A stretch of 64,000 nucleotides of DNA from positions 19,838 through 83,837 of IMG/VR virus record IMGVR_UViG_3300034418_012856, one strand, 5' to 3'. Source of the stretch: a virus. Of this stretch, positions 41,490 through 49,197 are shown piece after piece. Position 1 is the stretch's first letter, and every line of letters starts with the position of its first letter. Both the position numbers and the translations under genes were made by a program. A model generated the notes under the pieces. The model was not told the DNA's origin. It saw only the letters and a program-made list of their open reading frames with translations, and searched no databases.

Positions 41490-41824
41490 GTCAATCAAGA
41501 AGACAAAGAAGACAAATGGCTAAACAGTTTGGCCTTTTAGGTAAAAAGGAATCTTTTTCTGATATGAGAGAAAGGATCAGGAGAGCACAACAGATGGGTA
41601 AACAAATACATCTGAAAAACCTTGAAAATAATCGCAATAACCAAATCGAGGCTGATTTGGATAAAGAAAGGAAGTCCCAAGATTCTTTAATCAAAGAGGT
41701 TGTTAATAGAGAAGATCGGGAGGAATCCGATATTCAATTAAATCCCGGGTCCTTTGACTTTTTAAATGATGTTAAAGATGGTCCGCAGGCTGCTAGTGAA
41801 AATGTGAGTGAGGATAATGCCTAA
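41486..41824 (+). CDS. Small basic hypothetical protein
   Basis: 112 residues starting in an ATGA overlap with the NUDIX stop. The N-terminal half is very basic (SRRQRRQMAKQFGLLGKK, MRERIRRAQQMGKQIH) and probably binds nucleic acid or an acidic surface; the C-terminal half is acidic and disordered. No domain recognised. The stop overlaps the next start. Confidence 0.5.
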   Translation: MSQSRRQRRQMAKQFGLLGKKESFSDMRERIRRAQQMGKQIHLKNLENNRNNQIEADLDKERKSQDSLIKEVVNREDREESDIQLNPGSFDFLNDVKDGPQAASENVSEDNA

Positions 41825-42152
41825 AGAAATTCCAAATACAACATTTTTACTTACCTCTCGGTCTTTAAAAGAGGCCAAAAGAAAATATTGCTCCGGTAAA
41901 ACTTATTACATAGTTGATATAGGTAAAATAATTAGGGAGCTCGGATATGACATGGATGAATTAACACCAGAGTCAGAATTCGTCATCAATTACGCTGTTC
42001 AGAAGAAAATTACACAAGGAATATATAGTACAAGATGCAATGACATCTTGGTGGTTTACAAAAACATCTCACAGAGATTCGCAGAAAATTTAGAACATTT
42101 TCTAGCTGAGGACATGGAGGAGGAGTTTGAGTTTACCATCACGGTTGAATAA
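41817..42152 (+). CDS. Small hypothetical protein
   Basis: 111 residues using the ATG at 41817, which overlaps the previous stop; a GTG 9 nt earlier is in frame. It appears to be a compact alpha/beta domain (TTFLLTSRSLKEAKRKYCSGKTYYIVD, NDILVVYKNISQRFAENLEHFL) with an acidic end. Position directly before the tail module may point to a tail-assembly role. Confidence 0.5.
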   Translation: MPKEIPNTTFLLTSRSLKEAKRKYCSGKTYYIVDIGKIIRELGYDMDELTPESEFVINYAVQKKITQGIYSTRCNDILVVYKNISQRFAENLEHFLAEDMEEEFEFTITVE

Positions 42153-42171
42153 AAAAATCTTGACTATATAA

Positions 42172-44121
42172 ATGTCAACTTCCAATAACAGGAACTCACA
42201 AACTGGATCTGTCTCTCAAACCGAAGGGTTTTCTAATAGGGTGTTAGGATTTGATTATGGAGCAACTAATGCTGCCAATAGTTCAATCTACGGATCAAAA
42301 GAAGCTCAGAGAGATGCTGCCTCATCACAGTTAACTGGCAGGATGTCCAATCTGGGATCTGTGAATCCCAACAAGGGTCCAACTGCAAGGACTCTTTTTT
42401 ATAACGGGGGTTTCTATAGCTCAGATAATGCCAAATACGGGCAGTTTCTGCTTTATTCGTTTGGTAATAACCAAAATGACTTCATTCAGGAATACTACAA
42501 ATCAGAAAACCGGGATTTCAACTCCAGGATTTCTTCTGTTTTAAGTGTTACTGGGAGAGGCGGTAGCAAGAACCCGTCTGCTGGCCAATTGGTAAATATT
42601 ACCCAGACTACCCTTAACCAAATAGACTCAAACCCTGAAACAAGTGAGGAAAGGGAAAGCTTAAGTACAAGGGGTAATAAGTCTTTGATTGTTGGTGGCG
42701 CTTCCGCTCCTTATTATTGGAAGGATTTCCTTTATTGTAAATATTACGGATCAATCCCTAATAATTATATGATTACCCTTAGAAGATTCCCAGCTCCGAT
42801 GAGGGATAATCTTTCTATTCCAGATCAGCTCTTAGCAAGTGATCTTTATGGCAAGCAGGGAGCAGGAAGACCTGTTGCCCAAGCGGTAACGTGGTGGGGC
42901 GGTGACACAAACAATTCATTAAAAGACGTTATTGGATTTCAAGCCGGACTAAAATGGGATCCAAAAACACAGGATGATGTTAAGTACCAAAAAGGATTTG
43001 ATCAAGGATTTTTCAAAAGTGTTCTTGGTCGAGCTTTTGCTGGTGCAGCTGCTGGTGCTGGAGCAGGTGACCTTTTAGCCAGAGCTGGTGATGTTGCCAA
43101 CTTAGCTGTTGCAGCTACCGACGGAGGTAGAGATGAGGTCACTATACCTAAGATTAACTTTGCGTTGCGTGATAAGATGCTGACCGAGGGAGGTCCACTA
43201 TCGGATTTTATATTTGTTTCTGTAGATACCGTCGATAAAACCTGGGTTAGAGATAGAGGTTTAACTTTCTCAGAAGAACCCTTCCAGCTTGATTTTCATT
43301 ATGAGCTTACCTCAGTTGGTGAGGTAAACACTAAAGCTGCAATGATCGATATATTAGGTAATTTGCTTGCTATTGGTACCAATTATGGAAATTTTTTAAC
43401 CCCAGATATTAGATACGATAATACCTTCCCTGCTATCGGATTTCCTGGTGGTGAGGAGGGTCTCAAAGCATTTTATTCAGATCCTATTGGCTGGACAAAA
43501 ACTGCAATTAAATTTTTGGCCAATCCTGATGCTGAAACCATGAACGATCCACAGGCTCAGGCTTTTAAAGAGTCTGCTGCCACTGTTGAAAAATCAATAG
43601 CTGAGCTACAAAGTGTGATTAAGCAGCTTGATAGCAACGATTTAGCTGAGCTCATTGAAAAAGATGCAGCTATCGGTAATATTCTTGCTTTCGCATTGGC
43701 TGATGACTTTATACAAAATATACAGTTGCCTGTTGCTATCCAAACCGGAGCACCTACTGGAGAATGGCACTTAGTAGTTGGCAATCCCATGAACCCAATA
43801 GCTATGATTGGTAATGTTATTTGTGAAGGTGTAGATATCCAATTTAGTGAAGTTTTAGGCCCTGATGATTTTCCAACAGAACTTGTTGCTACTTTTACAT
43901 TAAGACACGGTAGGAATAGAGAAAGAGGTGAGATTGAAAGCATGTTCAATAGAGGTGATGGAAGGCTTTATCAGAGCACAATTCCGACATATGCTAGTAA
44001 TCAATCTAGCTTTAACCAAGGTCTCTCCGATGGATCTACTGTTAGTACTTTCAGAGGAGGAACAATTACTACAGATTCACCAAACGATATTTCAACTAGG
44101 AACGGAGGAACCCCTCAGTAA
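42172..44121 (+). CDS. Tail or baseplate structural protein
   Basis: 649 residues. The N-terminal 60 residues are Ser/Asn/Gly-rich and disordered. An Ala/Gly-rich hydrophobic stretch lies at about 288-320 (AGAAAGAGAGDLLARAG). The C-terminal part is beta-rich: GEWHLVVGNPMNPIAMIGN and FSEVLGPDDFPTELVATFTLRHGR resemble tube-like domains of contractile tail and baseplate proteins (gp48/gp54 or CIS tube-initiator class). The exact T4 counterpart is not certain. It starts the tail module; LysM-like and hub genes follow closely. Confidence 0.5.
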   Translation: MSTSNNRNSQTGSVSQTEGFSNRVLGFDYGATNAANSSIYGSKEAQRDAASSQLTGRMSNLGSVNPNKGPTARTLFYNGGFYSSDNAKYGQFLLYSFGNNQNDFIQEYYKSENRDFNSRISSVLSVTGRGGSKNPSAGQLVNITQTTLNQIDSNPETSEERESLSTRGNKSLIVGGASAPYYWKDFLYCKYYGSIPNNYMITLRRFPAPMRDNLSIPDQLLASDLYGKQGAGRPVAQAVTWWGGDTNNSLKDVIGFQAGLKWDPKTQDDVKYQKGFDQGFFKSVLGRAFAGAAAGAGAGDLLARAGDVANLAVAATDGGRDEVTIPKINFALRDKMLTEGGPLSDFIFVSVDTVDKTWVRDRGLTFSEEPFQLDFHYELTSVGEVNTKAAMIDILGNLLAIGTNYGNFLTPDIRYDNTFPAIGFPGGEEGLKAFYSDPIGWTKTAIKFLANPDAETMNDPQAQAFKESAATVEKSIAELQSVIKQLDSNDLAELIEKDAAIGNILAFALADDFIQNIQLPVAIQTGAPTGEWHLVVGNPMNPIAMIGNVICEGVDIQFSEVLGPDDFPTELVATFTLRHGRNRERGEIESMFNRGDGRLYQSTIPTYASNQSSFNQGLSDGSTVSTFRGGTITTDSPNDISTRNGGTPQ

Positions 44122-44138
44122 AAAACAATATTTAGCAT

Positions 44139-44708
44139 ATGTTGCAGATTGATATACTTAATAAAAATAAAGGTCTTTTCAATCCAGATTCTGAACAACT
44201 TCAAAGAAATTATGGAATTTGGGATTTAACAAGATCTAGTATAACTTATGCTGGAGTAGACGTAAGGTTTAAGAAATATGTGGTTATTAAGAGTGACGAC
44301 CAGATGAGGCCTGATTTGTTAGCTTATAGATCTTTTGGTGACATGAACTATACAGGTAGTTTGTTAAAAATTAATTCGGTGTCAAACCCTTTTGCTGTTG
44401 GTGAGGGAGATGTTTTTGCTATTCCAACCCCTAAATCTGTGGAAGGGATGTTTTCTAATAAGAAAACTCTTAAAGATGAGTCAAATAAGAATCCAAATTC
44501 ACAGTTTAGAGACTCTCAGGAGCAAAGAAAATTCAAAGTAAGTGATTCTAGAAAAGAATTTCTTGCCAAAAGGAAAAATCCTACACCTCAGATACTTCCT
44601 CCTAATGTTTTGCAAGATGGCGAAAGACAAACTGTAAGGACAAATGCTGTTATCGGGCTTGCTCCTGATGTAAGCAATGCTTCTCCAAATCCTAATGCTA
44701 ATGTTTAA
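44139..44708 (+). CDS. Baseplate wedge protein, gp53-like with LysM-type domain
   Basis: 189 residues. The central block RPDLLAYRSFGDMNYTGSLLKINSVSNPFAVGEGDVFAIP has the gp53/LysM-like pattern: a helix that selects an index position, then a small domain ending in G-D-x-[FIL]-x-IP. The C-terminal 90 residues are disordered, polar and Pro-rich. In T4 gp53 helps lock wedges together around the hub. Its place between tail protein and the gp27-like hub supports this. Confidence 0.6.
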   Translation: MLQIDILNKNKGLFNPDSEQLQRNYGIWDLTRSSITYAGVDVRFKKYVVIKSDDQMRPDLLAYRSFGDMNYTGSLLKINSVSNPFAVGEGDVFAIPTPKSVEGMFSNKKTLKDESNKNPNSQFRDSQEQRKFKVSDSRKEFLAKRKNPTPQILPPNVLQDGERQTVRTNAVIGLAPDVSNASPNPNANV

Positions 44709-44713
44709 AACTA

Positions 44714-46219
44714 ATGGCATCAGATCAGATTGTAATAAATAATTTTTCAAAAACAAGTATCAGACTTGATGAGCTTGTTGTTCCTAATAGATCTGGGCAA
44801 GAAATACCAAACCAACCTTTATTTAGCGATGCCGACGATAAATCTTGGGGAGCTTATAGACCTGTTGTTTTTATCAATGGGTATTATGTTGATCAGTATA
44901 TGGACCATTTTGAGTTCGTTCAAGGGGATTTCCTTCCAACTATAAGGGTTACATTTACTATGGGAGATCCACTTTTTATAAGTGTCAACTATCCAAAAGA
45001 TGGTGATATAATTTCTATGTACATACGGTCTAGAGAGGATATCTATAAGCCAATAAGGATGGATTTCAATGTGCTGAGTGTAAGATCCTCGCAATCTCAA
45101 GATCCCGATGGGTCCAAGATAAGGTTTACTATTCTGGGGGAAACTAGAATTCCTGGCTTATATTCTGAGGTTTCTAGGGCACTTAGAAATATGACCTCCT
45201 ATGATGCTCTTTTTGAAATCTCTCAGGCTTTAAATCTTGGATTTTCTTCTAATGATGATGGTTTGGATGACACCATGACTTGGATTTGTCCTAATTTTTC
45301 TCTTTACCAATTTATCCATGAGATATGTGAAAGAGCTTATAAAAATGACGAGAGCTTCTACAAGGTTTGGATAGACCCCTATTATAATCTAACATTTGTA
45401 AATCTGAATAACCAATTGACGGCGGATGACTATATACAACAAGTGAAGGTTGTTCGTGGAGATCCTGATTCTACAAATGATACTTTTTTACCCGGGACAA
45501 ATCTTGATATGCAAGAAATGCCTTTAGCTTTCACAAACCAAAAAGGATCAGGAGATCTTCCATTTTATATTACCAATTTTACCATGCTTTCGAAGGCTGG
45601 AAATACGAATAACAAATACGGATACATTCAGGAGGTTCAGTTTTATGACGATGGTTTGCAGGTTGAAAATGGGAATTTTACTGAGAAGTATATTAAGTAC
45701 ACAATAGAGGCCACTACAACTGAAAACATCGGTGAAAATCAAGTTTTACAAAAAGGTAGACCAAAAGAAGATGAATACAAACTTGAGGTCAGAAAAGCTT
45801 GGTATGGATCTCTCAATAACAGCCCTGGTGGCGGAGGTGTACATGATAACTTTATTCAAGCCTTAATTCAAAATGAATTTAATAAAGGCGACCTTGAAAA
45901 GTTTACACTCAAACTGGAATTGAGTGGATATTATGCAGGCATTTACCGTGGACAAGCAGCCCCTGTTTTAATCTATGCTAATAAGCAGGGAAAGAGGAAA
46001 GAAAACACCGGGGTATCAAGTGATCAGAAACCCCAAGATGATGTAAACCCGGTTTTAGATCAATTTCTATCCGGTATTTACATCATTAGCTCAATTGAGG
46101 TTAAGTATGATACCTTTAGAGGTATGTACCAGGTAGTTTATCTCAATAAAAGAGAATGGACTCTCAATAGTGCTGGTCCTTTCCCTAAATCTTTCCCAAT
46201 AAATCTCCTAACCGGATAA
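44714..46219 (+). CDS. Baseplate hub protein, gp27/gpD-like
   Basis: 501 residues. PVVFINGYYVDQYMDHFEFVQGDFLPTIRVTF begins a beta-barrel as in hub proteins. SYDALFEISQALNLGFSSNDDG...WICPNFSLYQFIHEICERAYKN corresponds to the helical hub segment that follows the first barrel in gpD/gp27. The C-terminus (GIYIISSIEVKYDTFRGMYQVVYLNKREW) forms the second barrel seen in many hub proteins. It probably joins the tail tube to the spike encoded at 48520. Confidence 0.6.
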   Translation: MASDQIVINNFSKTSIRLDELVVPNRSGQEIPNQPLFSDADDKSWGAYRPVVFINGYYVDQYMDHFEFVQGDFLPTIRVTFTMGDPLFISVNYPKDGDIISMYIRSREDIYKPIRMDFNVLSVRSSQSQDPDGSKIRFTILGETRIPGLYSEVSRALRNMTSYDALFEISQALNLGFSSNDDGLDDTMTWICPNFSLYQFIHEICERAYKNDESFYKVWIDPYYNLTFVNLNNQLTADDYIQQVKVVRGDPDSTNDTFLPGTNLDMQEMPLAFTNQKGSGDLPFYITNFTMLSKAGNTNNKYGYIQEVQFYDDGLQVENGNFTEKYIKYTIEATTTENIGENQVLQKGRPKEDEYKLEVRKAWYGSLNNSPGGGGVHDNFIQALIQNEFNKGDLEKFTLKLELSGYYAGIYRGQAAPVLIYANKQGKRKENTGVSSDQKPQDDVNPVLDQFLSGIYIISSIEVKYDTFRGMYQVVYLNKREWTLNSAGPFPKSFPINLLTG

Positions 46220-46242
46220 ATATAAGAAAATAATAAGCCCAT

Positions 46243-48507
46243 ATGGGAATTAGAGCTACAGATAAAAATAGGAATCTATTCCTCAAAGGATTTAAACTGT
46301 CCGATTCTGGAATGAACGAGGATCCAACTTACCTTGGATTTAAAATAGTTTTTGATCCAGGAATATTGCCTATTAACCCTGAATACGGATGGGCTCCAAG
46401 TCCTTTGTTGAGAGCACAAAATTACACTGAAGGGAATGGGGCTTCTTTTGCTTCATCTCTAGGAAATCCCTTTGGTCAACCTCAGTATGAAAGGAGACAG
46501 AGTGATGTAATCTATTATTCTGCTTATAACTATTTACTGGAAAGGGAAGCAAATTTCCCAGGACAAAACACTCAAAGGAGAGCTCAAGCTCTAAGACAGT
46601 TCCAGAAGCTTTTACAGGAGATAAACACCAATTCCCCTTGGTTTTTCCAATCTATTGATGGACTTGACCAGCTTGGTAAAATTGTTAATCGAGGCGGATG
46701 GCAAAACGAGGACGGAATGGATAATTTCAATCCTCAAAGAACTTCAGGAAGCACATTAACTGTAAATTGTTTGGAATCATTAAACCTCCGTATTTCTGCT
46801 TTAGCAGATCTGTATAATCAAGCTACCTTTGATTATGACAACATGAGGTATTTAGTCCCTAGAAATCTTAGAAAATTCACTATGTGGATCTTTGTTACAG
46901 AGATAAGGAATTTTTTTAAGACTAGTAGACTCACAGCATCGAGCACAGCATTGACAGCGTTGGATGATTTATCTTCTCTGTTGACCACAAATAGAAACCC
47001 AGGATCTTCTGTTGTTGACCAGGGAAATGGGCAATATAGTGTGGGCGGATTTAATATGGGTTCTGAAAACCCAAGCCCTGGTGGAGGTGGAATTGGAGGA
47101 GCGTTTAAGTCCTTTGTAAATAATGTATTTCAGGGATCTGGACTACAAAACGATGTTCAGGCTTTTACTAACCAACAAGACCAAAGCGGTATTAAACCCG
47201 TTATGATTTATGAGTGCCAGCAGTGCGAATTTGATTTTACTGAAAGTACACCAATTAAATCGACCATTGATATGGGATCAAGTACAGCAGATCCTGAAAA
47301 AAATGCTTTTAGAATTCACGTAGGTAAAGTCAGAACTAAAAACCAATATCCAAATATTAGGCAAGATAAGAAGCCTTTGGTATTAGCAGACGGATGGGAT
47401 CAAAATAGATCAAGTTACCAATTTTTAGGTGATGATACACTTTCACTAGAAAATCTATTAGGTCTGGGGCAGCAAGCTTTAACCAACGTGGTTTCTAACG
47501 CAGTATCGGATTTAGTGAACGAGGGTATTAATCAATTCATTGATCCAGCATTAAGTGGAATAGATCAATCATTGCTTGGGAATATTTATTCCTTCAATCC
47601 TTCTCAGTTGACTCAAATGACCAGCCAAAATGGGTCTTTTGGTTTTAATAATTTAGAGAACTTCCTTAACGGAGCTTCTGAAACTGGTATTGATAATATT
47701 TTCAAAGGGAATTTGCCAAACCCCCAAACTATGGGTGAGGGCGGACCTAGGGAAAGGGTCTATCCACCTGTTCCGCCAACTGATGTTTATGGTAAAGTAC
47801 CAGGTGAAGATTTGGGAGTTCCTGACAGAGTTTATCCTGGTGTTAATGCGGATGTTTACCAGAACGTTCCTGGTGAAGACTTAGGAGTTCCGGATAGGGT
47901 TTATCCTACAGTTAATGATGATGTTTACGAGAACGTTCCTGGAAGTGATCTAGGGGTTCCCGACAGGGTTTATGCGGATCCCTCGGGAGATGTTTACGAG
48001 AACGTTCCTGGAAGTGATCTAGGGGTTCCCGATAGGGTTTACGCGGATCCCTCGGGAGATGTTTATGATAATGTACCTGGTTCTGATCTGGGAGTACCTG
48101 ATAGGACATATCCCGAACCTGGTGGTGATGTTTATGCTAACGTCCCTGGTTCCGATCTTGGTGTTCCTGATAGGAATTACTCACCGAATATTAGTGATAA
48201 TGACGTTTACACAGACTCGAACTTTACCACTGATGCCCTAGGCAATTCTAGAGTTTATGGTGATAATTCGTTGGTTTCCTCCCGAGGGGAATTAAGATCT
48301 CCTGAAAATACTTTTACTGAACCACCAGGCCAAGTTTATTCCACACAGAGAAAAAACCCAACGTCCGGTGATATAGGAAATGTTTACCCCGTTACAAATG
48401 GTGATTTCATAATTGAAAGCCCCCTTAATTTGGGGAACTCTAAACCCGCTGATAAATACAATGTAAGTCTGGGTGATTATAACCCTGACGAATACGAAGA
48501 GCAATAA
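46243..48507 (+). CDS. Large tail/baseplate protein with six 23-residue repeats
   Basis: 754 residues. The first 510 residues are globular (RATDKNRNLFLKGFKLSD, YLVPRNLRKFTMWIFVTEIRNFF, MIYECQQCEFDFTES) and could be a hub-proximal structural protein. Residues 514-651 are six tandem 23-residue repeats built on DVY-x-NVPG-[ES]-DLGVPDR-x-Y. The final 100 residues are Asn/Asp/Ser/Pro-rich. The repeat region is probably an extended flexible arm reaching along the baseplate or holding partners. No T4 homologue recognised. Confidence 0.55.
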   Translation: MGIRATDKNRNLFLKGFKLSDSGMNEDPTYLGFKIVFDPGILPINPEYGWAPSPLLRAQNYTEGNGASFASSLGNPFGQPQYERRQSDVIYYSAYNYLLEREANFPGQNTQRRAQALRQFQKLLQEINTNSPWFFQSIDGLDQLGKIVNRGGWQNEDGMDNFNPQRTSGSTLTVNCLESLNLRISALADLYNQATFDYDNMRYLVPRNLRKFTMWIFVTEIRNFFKTSRLTASSTALTALDDLSSLLTTNRNPGSSVVDQGNGQYSVGGFNMGSENPSPGGGGIGGAFKSFVNNVFQGSGLQNDVQAFTNQQDQSGIKPVMIYECQQCEFDFTESTPIKSTIDMGSSTADPEKNAFRIHVGKVRTKNQYPNIRQDKKPLVLADGWDQNRSSYQFLGDDTLSLENLLGLGQQALTNVVSNAVSDLVNEGINQFIDPALSGIDQSLLGNIYSFNPSQLTQMTSQNGSFGFNNLENFLNGASETGIDNIFKGNLPNPQTMGEGGPRERVYPPVPPTDVYGKVPGEDLGVPDRVYPGVNADVYQNVPGEDLGVPDRVYPTVNDDVYENVPGSDLGVPDRVYADPSGDVYENVPGSDLGVPDRVYADPSGDVYDNVPGSDLGVPDRTYPEPGGDVYANVPGSDLGVPDRNYSPNISDNDVYTDSNFTTDALGNSRVYGDNSLVSSRGELRSPENTFTEPPGQVYSTQRKNPTSGDIGNVYPVTNGDFIIESPLNLGNSKPADKYNVSLGDYNPDEYEEQ
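47782..48195 (+). repeat. Six tandem 69-bp coding repeats
   Basis: Six uninterrupted in-frame copies of a 23-codon unit. Copies 3 and 4 are nearly identical in DNA (for example GACGTTT.ACGAGAACGTTCC and CCCTCGGGAGATG), while copies 1, 2, 5 and 6 have drifted. This points to recent expansion by unequal exchange or slippage in the middle of the array. Confidence 0.95.
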
Positions 48508-48519
48508 AATCAGTAATAA

Positions 48520-49194
48520 ATGCCTTATACTCCACCCAAAATCTATCTTGGTGAGATTGTAGATATTAATGATCCAATAAAGGAGGGAAGAGCTAAAGTA
48601 AAGGTCTTTGGTCTTTTTGACGAACTTGAGGTAGAAGACATTCCTTGGGCAAGTCAGGTAAATGGTATTTCTTTTGGTGGTGATGGAAATGGTAGGCTTT
48701 CTGTCCCGAGGGTTGGATCTGTAGTAGCTGTTGAGTTTGATGGCCAGAATTATTATAGAATGATTTATTATGGGCAGTGGGAAAGTTCACCGGAAATGCT
48801 GGCTGAGATAAGTGATTCATATGAGGGTGCACATTCATTTGCATATGATACTGGGGCAGAACCTGGGCCTCTAAAGATATTTTATACCCGTAAAAAAGGT
48901 ATGAACTTTATACTTGGTGATGCTAAGGTTCAGCTAGATACACAAGACGGTGGGCAGCTTAGAATTGTTATTGAAATGGGTGATGACCAGATTAGAATGG
49001 AGAATAATAAAGTTATTGTGAACTCTAACAACATCGAGCTTGGTGAAGCAGCCACCGAATCTGTAATCAAGGGAAATATATTCCAAACATATTTCAACAA
49101 CCATACTCACTTGGGAAATTTAGGCGGACCTACCTCACCTCCGGTTATACCTTCAGATCCTACCCACCTTTCAAACATTTCAAAGACCAAGTAA
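48520..49194 (+). CDS. gp5: Baseplate spike protein, gp5/gpV-like OB-fold
   Basis: 224 residues. The N-terminal OB-fold reads IYLGEIVDINDPIKEGRAKVKVFGLFD...WASQVNG...SVPRVGSVVAVEF, the typical gp5/gpV/VgrG start. A short beta-prism part (GQLRIVIEMGDDQIRMENNKVIV) follows, then FNNHTHLGNLGGPTSPP, the His/Gly/Pro-rich tip common to spike proteins. There is no lysozyme domain of the T4 gp5 type, so the spike seems to lack built-in cell-wall hydrolysis. Confidence 0.82.
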   Translation: MPYTPPKIYLGEIVDINDPIKEGRAKVKVFGLFDELEVEDIPWASQVNGISFGGDGNGRLSVPRVGSVVAVEFDGQNYYRMIYYGQWESSPEMLAEISDSYEGAHSFAYDTGAEPGPLKIFYTRKKGMNFILGDAKVQLDTQDGGQLRIVIEMGDDQIRMENNKVIVNSNNIELGEAATESVIKGNIFQTYFNNHTHLGNLGGPTSPPVIPSDPTHLSNISKTK

Positions 49195-49197
49195 TGG

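Noticed and set aside
42162-42174. TATATAAATG at the start of the 649-residue tail gene, and a similar TATATAAATG at 11425
   Set aside because: Both resemble T4-like promoters, but the ATG follows within a few bases, leaving no room for a normal transcript leader; probably A/T-rich leaders.
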